Numbered from the stretch's first letter, positions 18,834 to 31,316 are shown. The stretch is DNA of 64,000 bases from Streptomyces luteolus (GCF_029968015.1 NZ_JASCIS010000009.1:62001-126000), one strand, 5' to 3'. Made by a program: numbers and translations. The notes: a model not told the origin generated them from the letters alone.

Positions 18834-20042
18834 TCAAGGACGGCTGATCTGCTGCGCGACCTTGCCGATGTGCGGGCCCAGCCAGCGCTTGAAGCGGCGC
18901 AGCGAGTCCGCCTGGCTCACGACGCGATCGAGCCGGTAATAGAGGCCGGGTGGTACGTGGGGCAGGAGCGGCGAGTGGCGCTGCCCCAGGAGAGCGAACA
19001 TCTGCTCCGGCGGGAGACGCAGGTAGCGCGGCAGGTTCTCGTACCACTGCGCGCTGTGACGGGCGGCACTCTGTACCGGAAGCAGCGCGCGCTTGCGCTC
19101 TTTCTCGTAGTGGCTCAGTGCTGGGCCGAGACCCCTCTCAGGAACGGTCCGCAGTTGGCGGGCCAGAGCCACCGCGTCCTGCAGTGCCAGGGCGGTGCCG
19201 GCGCCGATGGAGAAATGAGTGGTGTGGGCCGCGTCCCCGAGCAGGACGGAATTGCCGTGGGACCAGTTTCTGTTGGTGAGGGTCCGGAAGGGCTGCCAGT
19301 TCTGGCCGTCGCGCATGCGGTCCGCACGACTGATCAGAGGATGGCCGCCGAGGAGTGAGGCGAATTGCTGCTCCAGGAGGCGCAGACACGCCGCGTGCTC
19401 CATCGTGTCCAGGCCGAGTCCACTCCAGGTCGACGGCGAACACTCGATGACACAGGTGCTCTCCGTGGAACTGAAGCCATACGCGTAGCACCAGATCCAG
19501 CCGTGGTCGGTAGGGACGAACGCGAAACTGAAAGTGGTGAACACCTTGGTGGTGCCCAACCACAAGAAGCGGGTATTGCCGTGGGTGATGCGCGTCCCGA
19601 AATGCTCCGCATGCTGTGAACGCATTCTGCTGTTCATTCCGTCAGCCGCCACAACGAGATCGGCATCGGGCACGTCGGCCCGCACCTCGTGGCCGAACTC
19701 CGTGCGTACGCCGAGTTCCTGGGCGCGACGGGTAAGCGTGCGGAGCAGTCGGTGCCGCCCGATGGCATATCCGGCGTCTCCCGCGTGCGTGGCCGTCCGG
19801 TCTCCCACCTGGGCCATGCCGTCCCGCCAGCGCACTGCCTGCTCACCGATGCGGCGGCCCGACTCGGGGTCGTGCGTCTTGAGGAGATTCAGGGTGTCGG
19901 GCCAGAACGTGACCCCCCAGCCGTACGTCGCGCCTTCCTGATTCCGTTCGAGCACCGTGACCTCGTGCCCGGGCTCGTCGAGCTTGACCAGAATGGACAA
20001 GTACAGAGCTGCGGGCCCCCCGCCCACACAGGTGATCTTCAT
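18834..20042 (-). CDS. FAD-dependent aromatic monooxygenase (class A)
   Basis: 402 residues. [20 protein letters not shown] is the FAD dinucleotide fold, [12 protein letters not shown] the DG motif and [20 protein letters not shown] the GD motif, so this is a complete class A flavoprotein hydroxylase. The N-terminus resembles the monooxygenase domain of salicylyl-CoA 5-hydroxylase/anthraniloyl-CoA monooxygenase, but the C-terminal oxidoreductase domain of those fusions is absent. Substrate unknown; no pathway genes adjoin it. Confidence 0.8.
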   Translation of the reverse strand: MKITCVGGGPAALYLSILVKLDEPGHEVTVLERNQEGATYGWGVTFWPDTLNLLKTHDPESGRRIGEQAVRWRDGMAQVGDRTATHAGDAGYAIGRHRLLRTLTRRAQELGVRTEFGHEVRADVPDADLVVAADGMNSRMRSQHAEHFGTRITHGNTRFLWLGTTKVFTTFSFAFVPTDHGWIWCYAYGFSSTESTCVIECSPSTWSGLGLDTMEHAACLRLLEQQFASLLGGHPLISRADRMRDGQNWQPFRTLTNRNWSHGNSVLLGDAAHTTHFSIGAGTALALQDAVALARQLRTVPERGLGPALSHYEKERKRALLPVQSAARHSAQWYENLPRYLRLPPEQMFALLGQRHSPLLPHVPPGLYYRLDRVVSQADSLRRFKRWLGPHIGKVAQQISRP

Positions 20043-20245
20043 TTCCGGCCTTCCTGCGCGGCTCTGCTCACCGTCGCATTGTCCACGCTCTGCGCTTCAA
20101 CAACCGGCAATCCAGGCGCGCGTGGGGGCGTCGGTGTGCCGCGCCAGAAATCTCTGATCTCACGAATGGCCCTGCGAGAGATGCCGATTCCATCGATCGA
20201 GAGGAACGTCCTATTACCGATGGTGATCACACGAGGGACGGTCCA

Positions 20246-21730
20246 GTGAGCGAGGCATGGCTTTCTCGACGCAGCATGACGGGAATGGGTCTGATCACGG
20301 CGACGGCGACCCTGTTGACCGCGGGAGTCGCCCTCGACGCATCGGCCGTGCCCGCCTCCAGCTCCCCCGGCCCGCCCGGGAGCACGAAGCCACCCCCTGA
20401 CCCACCGGCGCCGGCGATGGGCGCGTACCTGCACTACGGCCCCGCCGGTGTGGAGCGCATGCAGCACCTGTCGAGCTGGCTCGGAGGATCTCCGCTGCGC
20501 GTCGGACACACCTATCTGCCCGGCGATGTGTGGTCCAACATCGAAGGCAGCCCGGGCTTTCTCCGCGCCTGGGCGAACTGGAAACGCGGTGGGCCCAACC
20601 GCATGTTCGTCCTCAACGTCCCCATGCTGGAGCGGAACGAGGAGCGGGTACCCGACCACGAAGTCCGCCGACTGCTGCGAGCGGGCGCGCAGGGCGCGTT
20701 CGATCAGCACTACCGCAAGCTGGCCCAGCGTCTCGTACGGCTGGGGGTCCCCGGCACGGTGATCGTGCTCGGCTGGGAGATGAACGGCATCACGTACACC
20801 CACCGCTGCGGGCCTGACCCCGAGGCATGGAAGGCGTACTGGAACCGCATCGTGACGGCCATGAGGTCGGTGCCCGGACAGGACTTCACGTTCGACTTCG
20901 CCCCCAACCGCGGCCCCGACGCCGTGCCCTGGACTCAGTGCTACCCGGGAGATTCGGTGGTCGATGTCATCGGCCTCGACTCCTACGATCAGCCGCCGGG
21001 GGAGTCGTTCGAAGAACAGGTGCGCGGCCCCTACGGCCTGCAGCATCAGGTCGACTTCGCCAAGGCGCACGGCAAGGCCATCTCGTACCCGGAATGGGGC
21101 CTGTTCAGGAACGGGGACAACCCCGAGTACATGCGCGGGATGCTCGACTGGTTCGAGCAGCACAGGCCGCTGTACCAGACCATCAGCGACTACTGCCCGC
21201 ACGGCGTGTGGCAGTGCGACGCGAACCCGGAGTCGTCGAAGGTCTTCCGCTCGCGCCTCTTCGGGCTCGGCACCCCGACGCCGACCCCGACTCCGACTCC
21301 GACTCCGACTCCGACTCCGACCCCGACGCCGACCCCGACTCCGACGCCGACCCCGACTCCCACGGCGACACCGACACCGAAGCCGAAACCGACCGACCCG
21401 GACGGGGACACCACCCCCACACAACCCCCGAGCCCCCCTCCCTCCAAGCCGACCCCACCGTCCACGACACCGCCGCCGTCACGGCTGCCCGAGCCCACCA
21501 CGCCCCCGCGCCCGACACCGACGGATCCGCCCGGGGAGCCAGAGCCCAGCCCCACTCCCGAACCCCCGCGTCCCTCCGCACCCACCGTCAACTCCGACAC
21601 CTGGTGTGTGCCGCATGGGCTCGAGGACTGGATCAAGAACTGGATCGGGGCCGACGCGAACTGGTGCCTTCGTCGGGACTCCCGGACGGGCTGGCGCTGG
21701 GAGTGGCGGAGGACCGGCAGGCCGTACTGA
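20246..21730 (+). CDS. secreted GH26-type glycoside hydrolase with PT-rich linker
   Basis: 494 residues from GTG after gagggacgg. A signal peptide with an SRRSMTG-type Arg pair and a hydrophobic run ends near ASAVPA. The catalytic domain (about 55-340) has acid/base Glu178 in GWEMNG and nucleophile Glu283 in YPEWGLF, spaced as in GH26 mannanases. A Thr-Pro repeat (about 345-375), a Pro-rich linker and a Trp/Cys-containing C-terminus ([17 protein letters not shown]) follow. The gene is convergent with the exopolysaccharide operon, so trimming or release of that polymer is a plausible role (inference). Its last 98 bases overlap the acetyltransferase gene. Confidence 0.85.
   Translation: MSEAWLSRRSMTGMGLITATATLLTAGVALDASAVPASSSPGPPGSTKPPPDPPAPAMGAYLHYGPAGVERMQHLSSWLGGSPLRVGHTYLPGDVWSNIEGSPGFLRAWANWKRGGPNRMFVLNVPMLERNEERVPDHEVRRLLRAGAQGAFDQHYRKLAQRLVRLGVPGTVIVLGWEMNGITYTHRCGPDPEAWKAYWNRIVTAMRSVPGQDFTFDFAPNRGPDAVPWTQCYPGDSVVDVIGLDSYDQPPGESFEEQVRGPYGLQHQVDFAKAHGKAISYPEWGLFRNGDNPEYMRGMLDWFEQHRPLYQTISDYCPHGVWQCDANPESSKVFRSRLFGLGTPTPTPTPTPTPTPTPTPTPTPTPTPTPTPTATPTPKPKPTDPDGDTTPTQPPSPPPSKPTPPSTTPPPSRLPEPTTPPRPTPTDPPGEPEPSPTPEPPRPSAPTVNSDTWCVPHGLEDWIKNWIGADANWCLRRDSRTGWRWEWRRTGRPY
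21273..21384 (+). repeat. CCGACN microsatellite encoding Thr-Pro repeat
   Basis: Hexamer-based repeat (ccgact/ccgacc/ccgacg) inside the glycosidase gene, encoding the extended Thr-Pro linker between catalytic and C-terminal parts. Length is probably variable between strains. Confidence 0.9.
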
Positions 21731-22862
21731 TCCTGGATCGCCAGGCAGCGACGACCGGCGCGTGCCGGCGCACCGTACGCGCCAGCACGCGCCGCCCGTC
21801 CAACTGCGCGCGGTACAGATCGAGCAGCGGGGACGTTCCGGGCGGAGCGAGCAGCAGCCGCTGGTTGTCGACTCGCTCCGGCTTCCAGTGATGCTTGTAC
21901 GGCTCGTCGCCCCGCAGCAGGCTGATGACGCTGCGGCCCTCGGCCACCGCCAGCTCCGCGTCCCGCCGCAACAGCATCGTGGCCACGTCGAGTTTCCTGC
22001 GCCGCAGCTCGGGGTCCGCTCCATAGAGGTAGCCGCCCGAAACGGAGCGGTCCTGCAGGCTCAGGTTGGCGGCCACCGTTCGGCCGTCGAGTCGGTACAG
22101 CGTCATGGCGGCGTTTCCCGTGCGCATCATCCCCTGTACGGCGCTCCGCAGATGGCGGGCGAACTCGGGGCTGAGGTGCTCCGGTGTCACGGCACGCCCC
22201 TGCCATTGCCGGGCGTGCAGGCGCAGCAGCACGTCGACGGCCTCGGGGACCTCGGCGGGGCCGGAGACCGGCCGTGCCTCGATGCCCGCCGCGTCGAGCT
22301 TGCGCAGTTTGGCCCGTGCGCGCTGTGCGCGGCTGCACGTCAGACGCCCCATCAGGCCGTCCATCGCCAGGGCCGGAAGCTCGAGGCAGACCGAGTCCTC
22401 CCGGCGGTGCCGCGGGCCCGGCCAGCGCTCGAACAGTTCCTGTGCCGCGGCAGCCGGGCGGACCTCACGCAGGTCGACGACACGGTGCCGCGCCAGTCGG
22501 CCCAGCGCACCGACCAGAGCGGGCAGGGCCACACCGCGATGCTCGTCGTCCACGAGGACGTCCGCGAAGTCGGAGACGGCACCGCCCAACGGAACCAGCA
22601 CGGGCAGCGGCCGGTGCGTCAGCGTCAGCGCCGCGGCACCGATGAGCGCCCCACCCCGCCGGACCAGCAGGATGCGCAGCCTCCCGGGCTTGCCGTAGAC
22701 ACGCCACCACGACGACAACCACGCGTGGCTCTGGAACGCGGTGGCCGCGGAGCACCGTTGATGCAGTCGGTTCCAGGACGGCCCGAGAGCGGCGAACTCC
22801 TCGCCGTCCCGGCACAACGACGCTGTCACCGCGGGCGCTTCCGGGGCGAGGCAAACGGTCAC
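21633..22862 (-). CDS. GNAT/CelD-like acetyltransferase
   Basis: 409 residues from GTG, overlapping the stop of the chain-length gene (GTGA). The GNAT-type acyltransferase core is seen in [47 protein letters not shown] and [17 protein letters not shown], the pattern of CelD/BioF2-like proteins in polysaccharide loci. It probably acylates a sugar or carrier-linked intermediate. The last 35 residues are low complexity and antisense to the glycosidase end, so the true stop may be earlier if an indel is present. Confidence 0.75.
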   Translation of the reverse strand: MTVCLAPEAPAVTASLCRDGEEFAALGPSWNRLHQRCSAATAFQSHAWLSSWWRVYGKPGRLRILLVRRGGALIGAAALTLTHRPLPVLVPLGGAVSDFADVLVDDEHRGVALPALVGALGRLARHRVVDLREVRPAAAAQELFERWPGPRHRREDSVCLELPALAMDGLMGRLTCSRAQRARAKLRKLDAAGIEARPVSGPAEVPEAVDVLLRLHARQWQGRAVTPEHLSPEFARHLRSAVQGMMRTGNAAMTLYRLDGRTVAANLSLQDRSVSGGYLYGADPELRRRKLDVATMLLRRDAELAVAEGRSVISLLRGDEPYKHHWKPERVDNQRLLLAPPGTSPLLDLYRAQLDGRRVLARTVRRHAPVVAAWRSRISTACRSSATPSASPSGSPDEGTSSRRPRSSS

Positions 22863-23659
22863 GACGACTGATTCTCCTGCTTCTTCCGCGGCTTCTTGGC
22901 CCGCGCGGTGGTGGTGGCGGCGGGTGCGGTGGCCTTGACGGTGACGGGTGTGGGTGCGGGGGCGGTGACCTTGACGGTGACGGGTGTGGGCGCGGGGGCG
23001 GGGTCCCTGGTGGTGGCGGGCTCACCGGCGGGCGCGGGCAGGACCGGGGACTCGTACGCGGGAGTCCGGCGCGGCCTGACCAGCAGGATCAGTCCGCCGA
23101 CGAGGGCGCCCGCGCTCGTACCGACGGCGATGCTCAGCGGAAGGGAAGGGGACACCGGGTCGGGTACTTTGACGGCCTGGGAGAACCGCACGAGCTTCAC
23201 ACCGGTGTTCTCGCTCTGGCCGTTGGCCTTCAGACGCAGCGCGTCGGCGACCGCGTTGGCGATGTCGGCGGCATCCCCCGGCCTCCCGGCGGTCCCCGTG
23301 ATTCCGATCATGGGCGACTCCGGTGACGTCTCGGTCTGTACGCGAGACCCCAACTGCCGGGTGGGCACCCCGGCATTGCCCTGTGCGTAGGCGAGCGTGC
23401 TCGTACTGGTGGCCAGACGTCCGTAGGCCTGCGCGAAGCCCAACGTCGCAGCCGGTTCGGAATCCTTCTCGGCCACGGCGATCAGGTAGGTCGTGGACGC
23501 GTACTCCGGCTCGGCGAGCGCGCCGTACGCGGCTCCGGCCGTGAGCCCCAGGGCCGCACAGGCGGGCAGCGGCCACCAGACCGGCACCGGCGGCCTTCTC
23601 CCACGCAGCCGCAGCCGAGCGGCCTTGACGACGGACGGGATGCGGAAACGAGGTCGCAC
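22859..23659 (-). CDS. polysaccharide chain-length determinant (Wzz-like)
   Basis: 266 residues. One helix at about 28-48 (WWPLPACAALGLTAGAAYGA) and a second at about 178-198 (LSIAVGTSAGALVGGLILLV) bracket an extracytoplasmic domain with AEPEYASTTYLIAV, the Wzz/polysaccharide co-polymerase layout. The cytoplasmic tail contains two copies of APTPVTVK and ends in Lys-rich sequence. No kinase domain. It should set polymer length for the Wzy-type polymerase encoded upstream. Confidence 0.8.
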   Translation of the reverse strand: MRPRFRIPSVVKAARLRLRGRRPPVPVWWPLPACAALGLTAGAAYGALAEPEYASTTYLIAVAEKDSEPAATLGFAQAYGRLATSTSTLAYAQGNAGVPTRQLGSRVQTETSPESPMIGITGTAGRPGDAADIANAVADALRLKANGQSENTGVKLVRFSQAVKVPDPVSPSLPLSIAVGTSAGALVGGLILLVRPRRTPAYESPVLPAPAGEPATTRDPAPAPTPVTVKVTAPAPTPVTVKATAPAATTTARAKKPRKKQENQSS

Positions 23660-23665
23660 GGCGGG

Positions 23666-24781
23666 TCAGCTCCTTGAAGAGGTGCGGCGAAGGGTGTCGT
23701 CGTAGATGTGCGTCAAACGGTCCGCGCTGCGCGCGATGTCGTAGTGCGCGACCGCGGCGGGCGGAGTGATCCTCGTGGCGCCGGCGGTGATGTACCGCGT
23801 CAACTCCCTGGCCAGGAGCGTGGGATGACTGCTCACCCGGCGGGCGCCCTCGGTCTGGTGGGCGGGCAGATCCTCCAGCGCGGGACACGCGGTGTGTAGC
23901 GTCGGCAACCCGGCGGCGAGCGCTTCCACGGCGGCCAGTCCGAAGGCCTCCTCGCGTGAGGTGGAGACGAACACGTCCATCGCGGCAAGCAGACCGGGAA
24001 CGGTCGGCTCCGGTCCGTCCGTCCCGCATGCGCCGGGCAGATGAAGCCGGTCGGTGACGCCGAGCTCCGCGGCCAGCTTCTCCAGCGCGAGCCGCTCCGG
24101 CCCGTCCCCGACAAGCAGCAGGTGCGCGCCGGGAGTCTCCGCCAGCGCGCGCAGCAGCAGATCGAACCGCTTGCCCGGCACCAGCCTGCCGACGGCCCCG
24201 ACGAGGAAGGTGTCCGGGCCGACGGACAGCCGGGCCCTCGTCCGCTGCCGCCGGGCCGCGTCGTAGCGGAACCGGCGCGCGTCGATTCCGTTCGGAACCA
24301 CATGGATGCGCTGCTCCGGAACTCCCCACTCGCGCAGCCGTGTCGCGACCGTGTCCGACACCGCGACGGTCGCCCGGCCAAGCCGCTCGGTCAGCAGGTA
24401 CAAGGCCCGATTGCCGCGGTTGAGAGGCCTGCCTTCCATGTGGTGGCTGCCCAGCGAATGCTCCGTGGCGATGGCGGGCACCCTCGCCAGATACGCGGCA
24501 GGACGACCGTAGACGCAGGCTCGGTACAGGTGGGTGTGGACGAGGTCGTAGCCCCCGTTGGCGATGATCCGGGTGAGCCGGGGCAACGCGCGCAGGTCCC
24601 GGTTGCCCCGCATGCCCAGGTGCTCGACCGTCACACCGTCCTCGCGGAGTTGAACGGCCACAGGACCGGGATGGGTGAGGGTGACGACGTCGCTGCGTGC
24701 CGGTAGGTGCGGCAGCAGCATCCGCAGCTGCTGCTCGGCTCCGCCGATGCCGAGGCCCGTGATGATGTGGAGGATCTTCAT
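23666..24781 (-). CDS. GT4 family glycosyltransferase
   Basis: 371 residues from ATG; a GTG twelve bases upstream (24793) overlaps the previous stop and may be the true start. GT-B fold: ILHIITGLGIGGAEQQLRML at the N-terminus, HVVPNGID and VGRLVPGKRFDLLL in the middle, and the C-terminal SREEAFGLAAVEALAAGLP with the EX7E motif. Transfers a sugar to the lipid-linked repeat unit of the exopolysaccharide. Confidence 0.85.
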   Translation of the reverse strand: MKILHIITGLGIGGAEQQLRMLLPHLPARSDVVTLTHPGPVAVQLREDGVTVEHLGMRGNRDLRALPRLTRIIANGGYDLVHTHLYRACVYGRPAAYLARVPAIATEHSLGSHHMEGRPLNRGNRALYLLTERLGRATVAVSDTVATRLREWGVPEQRIHVVPNGIDARRFRYDAARRQRTRARLSVGPDTFLVGAVGRLVPGKRFDLLLRALAETPGAHLLLVGDGPERLALEKLAAELGVTDRLHLPGACGTDGPEPTVPGLLAAMDVFVSTSREEAFGLAAVEALAAGLPTLHTACPALEDLPAHQTEGARRVSSHPTLLARELTRYITAGATRITPPAAVAHYDIARSADRLTHIYDDTLRRTSSRS

Positions 24782-24789
24782 GGGCTCGC

Positions 24790-25563
24790 TCACTGGTCGG
24801 GGCCGGCCGGCCGGGACGTACCGATGCACCGGGGCGCATGGTGCAGCAGATGCTTGACGTGGAGCCGCCACGAGCGGTCGGCCTGGCTGATGTGGATCCG
24901 GGGGAGGGCGAGCAGACCATGCGGCGGGTCGGGGCTGATCGCGCACGCGTACTCGTATCCGGCCAGGCTCACGGCCTGCACGGTCCGCTCGTTCAGCCGC
25001 CCGTAGGGGTAACAGAAGCCCTGCAACGGCTGGTTCGTCACCCGGGAGAGGATCGTCCGGCTGTCCAGCACCTCGCTGCGCAGGTCGGCGGGGGAGAGCT
25101 GGGTGAGATCGGTGTGACGCAGTCCGTGGGAACCGATCTCCATGCCGGCCGCGGCGACGGAGCGCACACCGTCGCCGCACAGCAATCTCTTACGAGGCCC
25201 CAGCGGATCCCAGGTGTTGGTGCCGTCAAGACGATGGGCGAGGACGAACACCGTGGCGGTGAAGCCGTGGTGCCGCAGCACGGGCAGCGCGTGCGCGGCG
25301 AAGTCGGCGTAGCCGTCGTCGAAGGTGAGCCCCACCAGATCGTCGCCCTGCCCGGTGGCGAGGGCGCGCAGCAACTCGGCCACACCGACACCTCTGAGGC
25401 CCCGGCGCCGCAGCCAGTTCATCTGGTGCTCCAGGCGGTCCGGTTCGACGGTGATGCCGTACGGATCGCAGGTGGCGTCATCGACGGAGTGGTACATCCA
25501 GATCCACGGCGTCCTTGGCCTGAGGCGCGACGCGGTGGGGGCGATCCCTGTCTCAACGGGCAT
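24790..25563 (-). CDS. polysaccharide deacetylase (NodB/CE4)
   Basis: 257 residues. NodB motifs are present: LTFDDGYADF (metal Asp) and GSHGLRHTDL (HX3H), with FCYPYGRLNE as the groove motif and ALPRIHIS near the end. No signal peptide, so it may act on the cytoplasmic side of the lipid-linked sugar, or be exported otherwise. The ATG lies within the end of the flippase gene (11-base overlap). Confidence 0.85.
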   Translation of the reverse strand: MPVETGIAPTASRLRPRTPWIWMYHSVDDATCDPYGITVEPDRLEHQMNWLRRRGLRGVGVAELLRALATGQGDDLVGLTFDDGYADFAAHALPVLRHHGFTATVFVLAHRLDGTNTWDPLGPRKRLLCGDGVRSVAAAGMEIGSHGLRHTDLTQLSPADLRSEVLDSRTILSRVTNQPLQGFCYPYGRLNERTVQAVSLAGYEYACAISPDPPHGLLALPRIHISQADRSWRLHVKHLLHHAPRCIGTSRPAGPDQ

Positions 25564-27202
25564 GACGGACCTTCCGACGGAGCCAATCGACGAGGTGGGC
25601 GATCTCCGGAGCGCGCAACGCGGCGCAGGACGCGGCGAAGACCGCGGGGATCAGCAGGAACCCCGCGCAGAGGCTGAGGAACGCGTGGGGTACGCGAGGC
25701 CCGAGGAACCAGCCCGCGGCCGAACTGACGGCCGCCGCGGTCGCCAGTCTCGCCAGGGTGGCGGCCGTGGTGCGGACACCGATGGGCACCACACGCGGCC
25801 CCAGGCCGCACAGCAGCAGTACGGCGGTGACGCTGATGCCGAGGGCGTTCGCGCCGGCGATGCCGTACGCCCCCCACACCTGAACGCTCCAGGCCCCCGC
25901 CACCGCGGTCGTGGTCAGGCCCACAGCCATGGCGGCCAGCGGATACCAGGTGGGGCGGGGGGTGGAGAAGTAGGGGCGGCACAGCGCGCCGACCAGACAC
26001 TGCCCCAGGAGACCGAGAGCGTAGACGCGCATCACCCCGGCGGTCACCGTGGTGTCGGCTTCGCCGAACGCGCCGCGCTGGAACAGTACTTCGACGATCT
26101 GCGGCGCGTACCCGATGACCAGGGACGAACCGGCAAGGACCAGGAGAGCGGCGGTGGCCAGGTCGCGTTCGATGCGGCGCCGCGCCAGCTCCGAGTCGCC
26201 GTCGGCCATCGCCTGCGCCACCACGGGAAAGGTGACCGTGCAGATCATCAGCGACAGCACCATCGGGATCTGCGCCACCTTCTGCGCGTAGTTGAGGTGC
26301 GAGATGGCCCCCGCGGGCAGGCCTGCCGCCAGGAAACGCTCGACGACCACCTGAAGCTGCCGGCTCACGGTGAACAGCACGATCGGCGCGAGGGCGGCCA
26401 GGCTCACAAGCGCCGGGCCCGCGACGGCGGAATGCCCGTACCGGGGAGCGGGGATACGCCGGACCGCGCCACGGTGGCGGAGGAACGCGGGCAGCTGCAC
26501 GAGAACCATCAGGCAACTGCCGAGAGCCACGCCCGCCGCGGCGGCGCGAATACCCCACGCCTCGTGCAGGAGCAGCATCGTGCCGATGATGCCGACGTTG
26601 TAGGCCACGTAGATCGTGGCGGGCGCGACGAAGCTGCGGTGCGCCCGCAGCGCGGCACTGAAGTAGCCCGCCAGACCGAAGGCGAGCAGGGTGACGGCCG
26701 TCAGGCGGATGCAGGAGACCGCGACGTCCGGCCTGCTGAGCCCTGGCGCGAGCAGCCGCACGACCAGCGGAGCGGCCGCCATCAGCAGACCCGCGCAGCA
26801 GACCAGGACCACGACGAGCCGCGGCAGAGTGTGGACGACCAACGCCTGTACGGGATCGGGCTCCTGCGGCTGTGCCGCCCGCCGCGCGAGCGCGTGGCTG
26901 AAGGCGGGCACCAGAACCAGTGCCATGCCGTCCTCGATCAGCAGGGTCGAGGCCATCTCCGGCACGGTCCAGGCCACCAGGAAGGCGTCGCTGTCCTCTC
27001 CCGCGCCGAACAGGTGCGCGATGGACTGGTCGCGTACGAGGCCCAGGACCGCACCGGCGATGGTCAGCGCGGCGGTGCACGCGGCGGCCCTGGCCAGGAC
27101 GCGCCCCAACCGGTCCGAGCCGACCGGGGCCGGAGACGTCGGCGGGGGAGGGCCCGGCGGCGCCTCGGGCAACGGCCCGCTGCCGCACACCGCTTCAGCC
27201 AT
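25553..27202 (-). CDS. MurJ/MviN-like lipid flippase
   Basis: 549 residues, about fourteen hydrophobic helices. It begins with a Pro-rich cytoplasmic tail followed by LTIAGAVLGLVRDQSIAHLF and SDAFLVAWTVPEM, the MurJ/MviN signature. In this operon it would move the lipid-linked oligosaccharide across the membrane, taking the place of Wzx. The start overlaps the polymerase gene by 8 bases. Confidence 0.85.
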   Translation of the reverse strand: MAEAVCGSGPLPEAPPGPPPPTSPAPVGSDRLGRVLARAAACTAALTIAGAVLGLVRDQSIAHLFGAGEDSDAFLVAWTVPEMASTLLIEDGMALVLVPAFSHALARRAAQPQEPDPVQALVVHTLPRLVVVLVCCAGLLMAAAPLVVRLLAPGLSRPDVAVSCIRLTAVTLLAFGLAGYFSAALRAHRSFVAPATIYVAYNVGIIGTMLLLHEAWGIRAAAAGVALGSCLMVLVQLPAFLRHRGAVRRIPAPRYGHSAVAGPALVSLAALAPIVLFTVSRQLQVVVERFLAAGLPAGAISHLNYAQKVAQIPMVLSLMICTVTFPVVAQAMADGDSELARRRIERDLATAALLVLAGSSLVIGYAPQIVEVLFQRGAFGEADTTVTAGVMRVYALGLLGQCLVGALCRPYFSTPRPTWYPLAAMAVGLTTTAVAGAWSVQVWGAYGIAGANALGISVTAVLLLCGLGPRVVPIGVRTTAATLARLATAAAVSSAAGWFLGPRVPHAFLSLCAGFLLIPAVFAASCAALRAPEIAHLVDWLRRKVRHAR

Positions 27203-28565
27203 GTCCGCCCTCGCCGTCCCGCGAGGCGAGCGCCCACCAGGCGCACAGGCCGAAGAGCATGCCGGTCAGCGCGGTCGAAGGGCCGCCGATGTCCGCGTAC
27301 AGAAAGTCGATCAGCTGCCACGCGAGCAGCCCGATCGCGACCAGGCCGCAGTCCGCCGACGTGCCGATGCCGCGGAACAGGGAGCGCCACGTCCGGCGCA
27401 GCGCGAGCACCAGAATCGCCAGCCAGCTGCCGACGAGGCCGACCACACCGAGGAGGCCCTGCTCACTGAGCACCAGCAGGTACATGTTGTGCGGTGACAG
27501 AAGGGGCTGACGGTGAAAGTCCCGCCCCGCGCCGGCGGTGTCGCTGCCCGCGGACAGCGCGAGGCCGGAGTACGCGTCCCGGTGCGTGGCGAACCCCTTG
27601 AGCCCGACGCCGGTGACCGGGTGCTCCTGCCACATGCCGGAGGCCGCCGCCCACATCGTGTACCGGTCCGTGACCGACTGGTCGGGCGCGTCGGTGACCT
27701 GCGTGATGCTGCTCAGCCGCTGGTTCAGCAGGGAGGAGCCGACACCGAAGCCGCCGACCAGCACCACCACGGCGGCGATCGCCGCCGCCAGGAACTGCAC
27801 CAGCCGGCGCCATCCGGTGAAGGCGACCAGTACCAGCAGCGTCGGCACCGTGGCGATCCAGGCTCCGCGGCTGAAGGACAGCACCAGCGGTACGCACAGC
27901 ACGCAAGCGGTGACCAGCAACGCGGGCCGATACCAGTCGGGGTGCCGCGCGGGCGGTCTGAGAGCCAGGGCCACGGCGACCACGGTGCCGAGCGCCACCA
28001 CCGTCGCCATCCCCATGACGTCCGTCGCCCCGAACGTCCCGACGGCCCGGATGTCCTGCCCCATGTACGACGCCCCGGTGCCGGTGACGTACTGGTGCAG
28101 CCCGACCGCGCCCTCAACCACCGCGAGCAGCAGCAGACTTGCCACGACAAGCCGGAAGTCCCGCTCGTCGCGCACCAGCAGCACCACGGCCACGGGGACC
28201 AGGACGAAGATCTGCAGGTACCGGGCGAGCCCCGGAAGCGCCGCCACGGGGTCCGCCGCCGTCACCGCTGCCGCCGCCAGCGCCACGGTGGGAGCGGCGA
28301 ACACCACGGCCGCCGCAGGCGGCAGCGGCCGGGCGCGGCCCCGCAGGACCTGCACACCGCAGAAGCAGACCAGCAGCGCGCTCCCCACATCCGCTGGCGT
28401 CACATCGACGGTGGTGGCGTCGCCGCCCGTGTAGGGAAGGGCGAGCAGCAGGACCGGGGCGGCCAGCAGAACCAGCGCGACAGCGTGGCTCGACCGGTGG
28501 TGGCCGCCACGGACCTTCGGCCACTGGGGACGGGCCCCTACCAGGTCCCGTACCAGGTCAGCCAT
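27195..28565 (-). CDS. O-antigen ligase/polymerase family protein (Wzy-like)
   Basis: 456 residues with about eleven or twelve helices and a large external loop (about 280-370) holding MWQEHPVTGVGLKGFATH and LSPHNMYLLVLSEQGLLG, the conserved loop of the O-antigen ligase/Wzy superfamily. It probably polymerises repeat units at the outer face. The ATG is two bases from the stop of the initiating transferase. Confidence 0.85.
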   Translation of the reverse strand: MADLVRDLVGARPQWPKVRGGHHRSSHAVALVLLAAPVLLLALPYTGGDATTVDVTPADVGSALLVCFCGVQVLRGRARPLPPAAAVVFAAPTVALAAAAVTAADPVAALPGLARYLQIFVLVPVAVVLLVRDERDFRLVVASLLLLAVVEGAVGLHQYVTGTGASYMGQDIRAVGTFGATDVMGMATVVALGTVVAVALALRPPARHPDWYRPALLVTACVLCVPLVLSFSRGAWIATVPTLLVLVAFTGWRRLVQFLAAAIAAVVVLVGGFGVGSSLLNQRLSSITQVTDAPDQSVTDRYTMWAAASGMWQEHPVTGVGLKGFATHRDAYSGLALSAGSDTAGAGRDFHRQPLLSPHNMYLLVLSEQGLLGVVGLVGSWLAILVLALRRTWRSLFRGIGTSADCGLVAIGLLAWQLIDFLYADIGGPSTALTGMLFGLCAWWALASRDGEGGHG

Positions 28566-28567
28566 GC

Positions 28568-30072
<1,505 letters not shown>

Positions 30073-30076
<4 letters not shown>

Positions 30077-31215
30077 ACGCGCTGCCGCTGACGCGTGACC
30101 GCAGGCGACGGAGCCACGCGCTCGTACAGGTCCATGACGGCCCGCGCGGTACGGCGCACATCGAAGAAGGCATGGGCGTGGACGCACGCCTGACGGCCCA
30201 TCTCCGTTCGCAGCGGCGCATCGGCGAGCAGCCTGGAAACGGAACGGGCGAGTGACGAGGGGTCATCCGGCGGTACGAGAGCCAGGGCGCGGTGGCCCGG
30301 TGGCAGGCTCTCCCGAGCCCCGTTCACATCGGTCACCACCACCGGCAAGGCCGTGGCCATGGCCTCCAGGGGAGCCAGCGCCATCCCCTCCCAGCGCGAC
30401 GGAAGAACCAGCACATCCGCTCTCCGCAGCCACGGAAGGACGTCACTCACGGCACCGACGAACTCCACTTGTGCGGGCGCCGTCGCCTCCCAGTGCGCAC
30501 GCGAGGGACCGTCACCCACCAGCAGCAGCCTCGCGTCCGGTACGGCCTTGAGGACCCTCGGCCAGGCGCTCAGCAGCACGTCCTGGCCCTTCTGATGGCA
30601 CAGGCGCCCCACACACACGACCACCGGGGGCCGAGCACACCGGCCGCCTCCCGGCTCCGCCGGTCTGAACCGCGACAGGTCGACCCCGTTCGGGATCACC
30701 TCCCAGTGCGCCATGATCCCGGCGTCCTGCCCCTCGCGCCGCTCTGCCGCGCTGACGCACACGATCCGATCGCACCAGCGTGCGCCGAGCTGCTCCCAGC
30801 GGACCGTCGCAGCGGCCGTTACTCCCTCGACCGCGGAGAACGACCACGCATGGGGCTGGAACACCGTGGGCACTCGGCCGCGCAGCGCCAGGCGGGCCGC
30901 CAGACCGGCCTTCGCGCTGTGCGCGTGCACGAGGTCGGGCCGTACGTCCTTCACCATCCGGGCCACCTCACGTACCTCGGACGCCAGTTGGGGTCCGGGG
31001 AACCGTGCGGCCCGCCACGGGACCACGTGCGCACCGGCCACGGTCAGGTCCTCGGCCAGGGAGAGCTCCGGATGGCACGCGACTACCGTGTCCAAACCGG
31101 CACGGGCCTGCTCGCGCACCAGGTCGACGACAACGCGGGGCACCCCTCCACCATCGGGCTGAAGAATATGAAGAGCCTTGAACCTGCCACCTGTTGCCAT
31201 GTATTCGCGCTGCAC
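30073..31215 (-). CDS. GT4 family glycosyltransferase, first gene of the EPS operon
   Basis: 380 residues from GTG 31215, chosen because agagagg lies six bases ahead of it; ATG 31200 is in frame and gives 375 residues. GT-B motifs: LHILQPDGGGVPRVVVDLV, VHAHSAKAGLAARLA, VIPNGVDLSRF, VGRLCHQKGQDVLLSAW and SRWEGMALAPLEAMATALP. It should build the repeat unit with the second GT4. A promoter for the operon is expected in the AT-richer stretch 31216-31316. Confidence 0.85.
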
Positions 31216-31316
31216 GTCTGGCCTCTCTTGGCAGGGCTGAACACGTCTTGTGACTCGCAGGAGGGAAACAATAGGGAAAAGCGTTAAGCGGTGAAGGAGA
31301 CGCGATGCGGCCATCG

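Noticed and set aside
21273..21384. Repeat array that might be taken for CRISPR
   Set aside because: Hexamer microsatellite without spacers, in frame within the glycanase linker.
25325..27469. Long plus-strand open frame (714 codons) over the flippase and deacetylase genes
   Set aside because: Antisense shadow; the composition is Arg/Gly/Gln-rich and repetitive, with no domain, while the minus-strand frames encode complete families.
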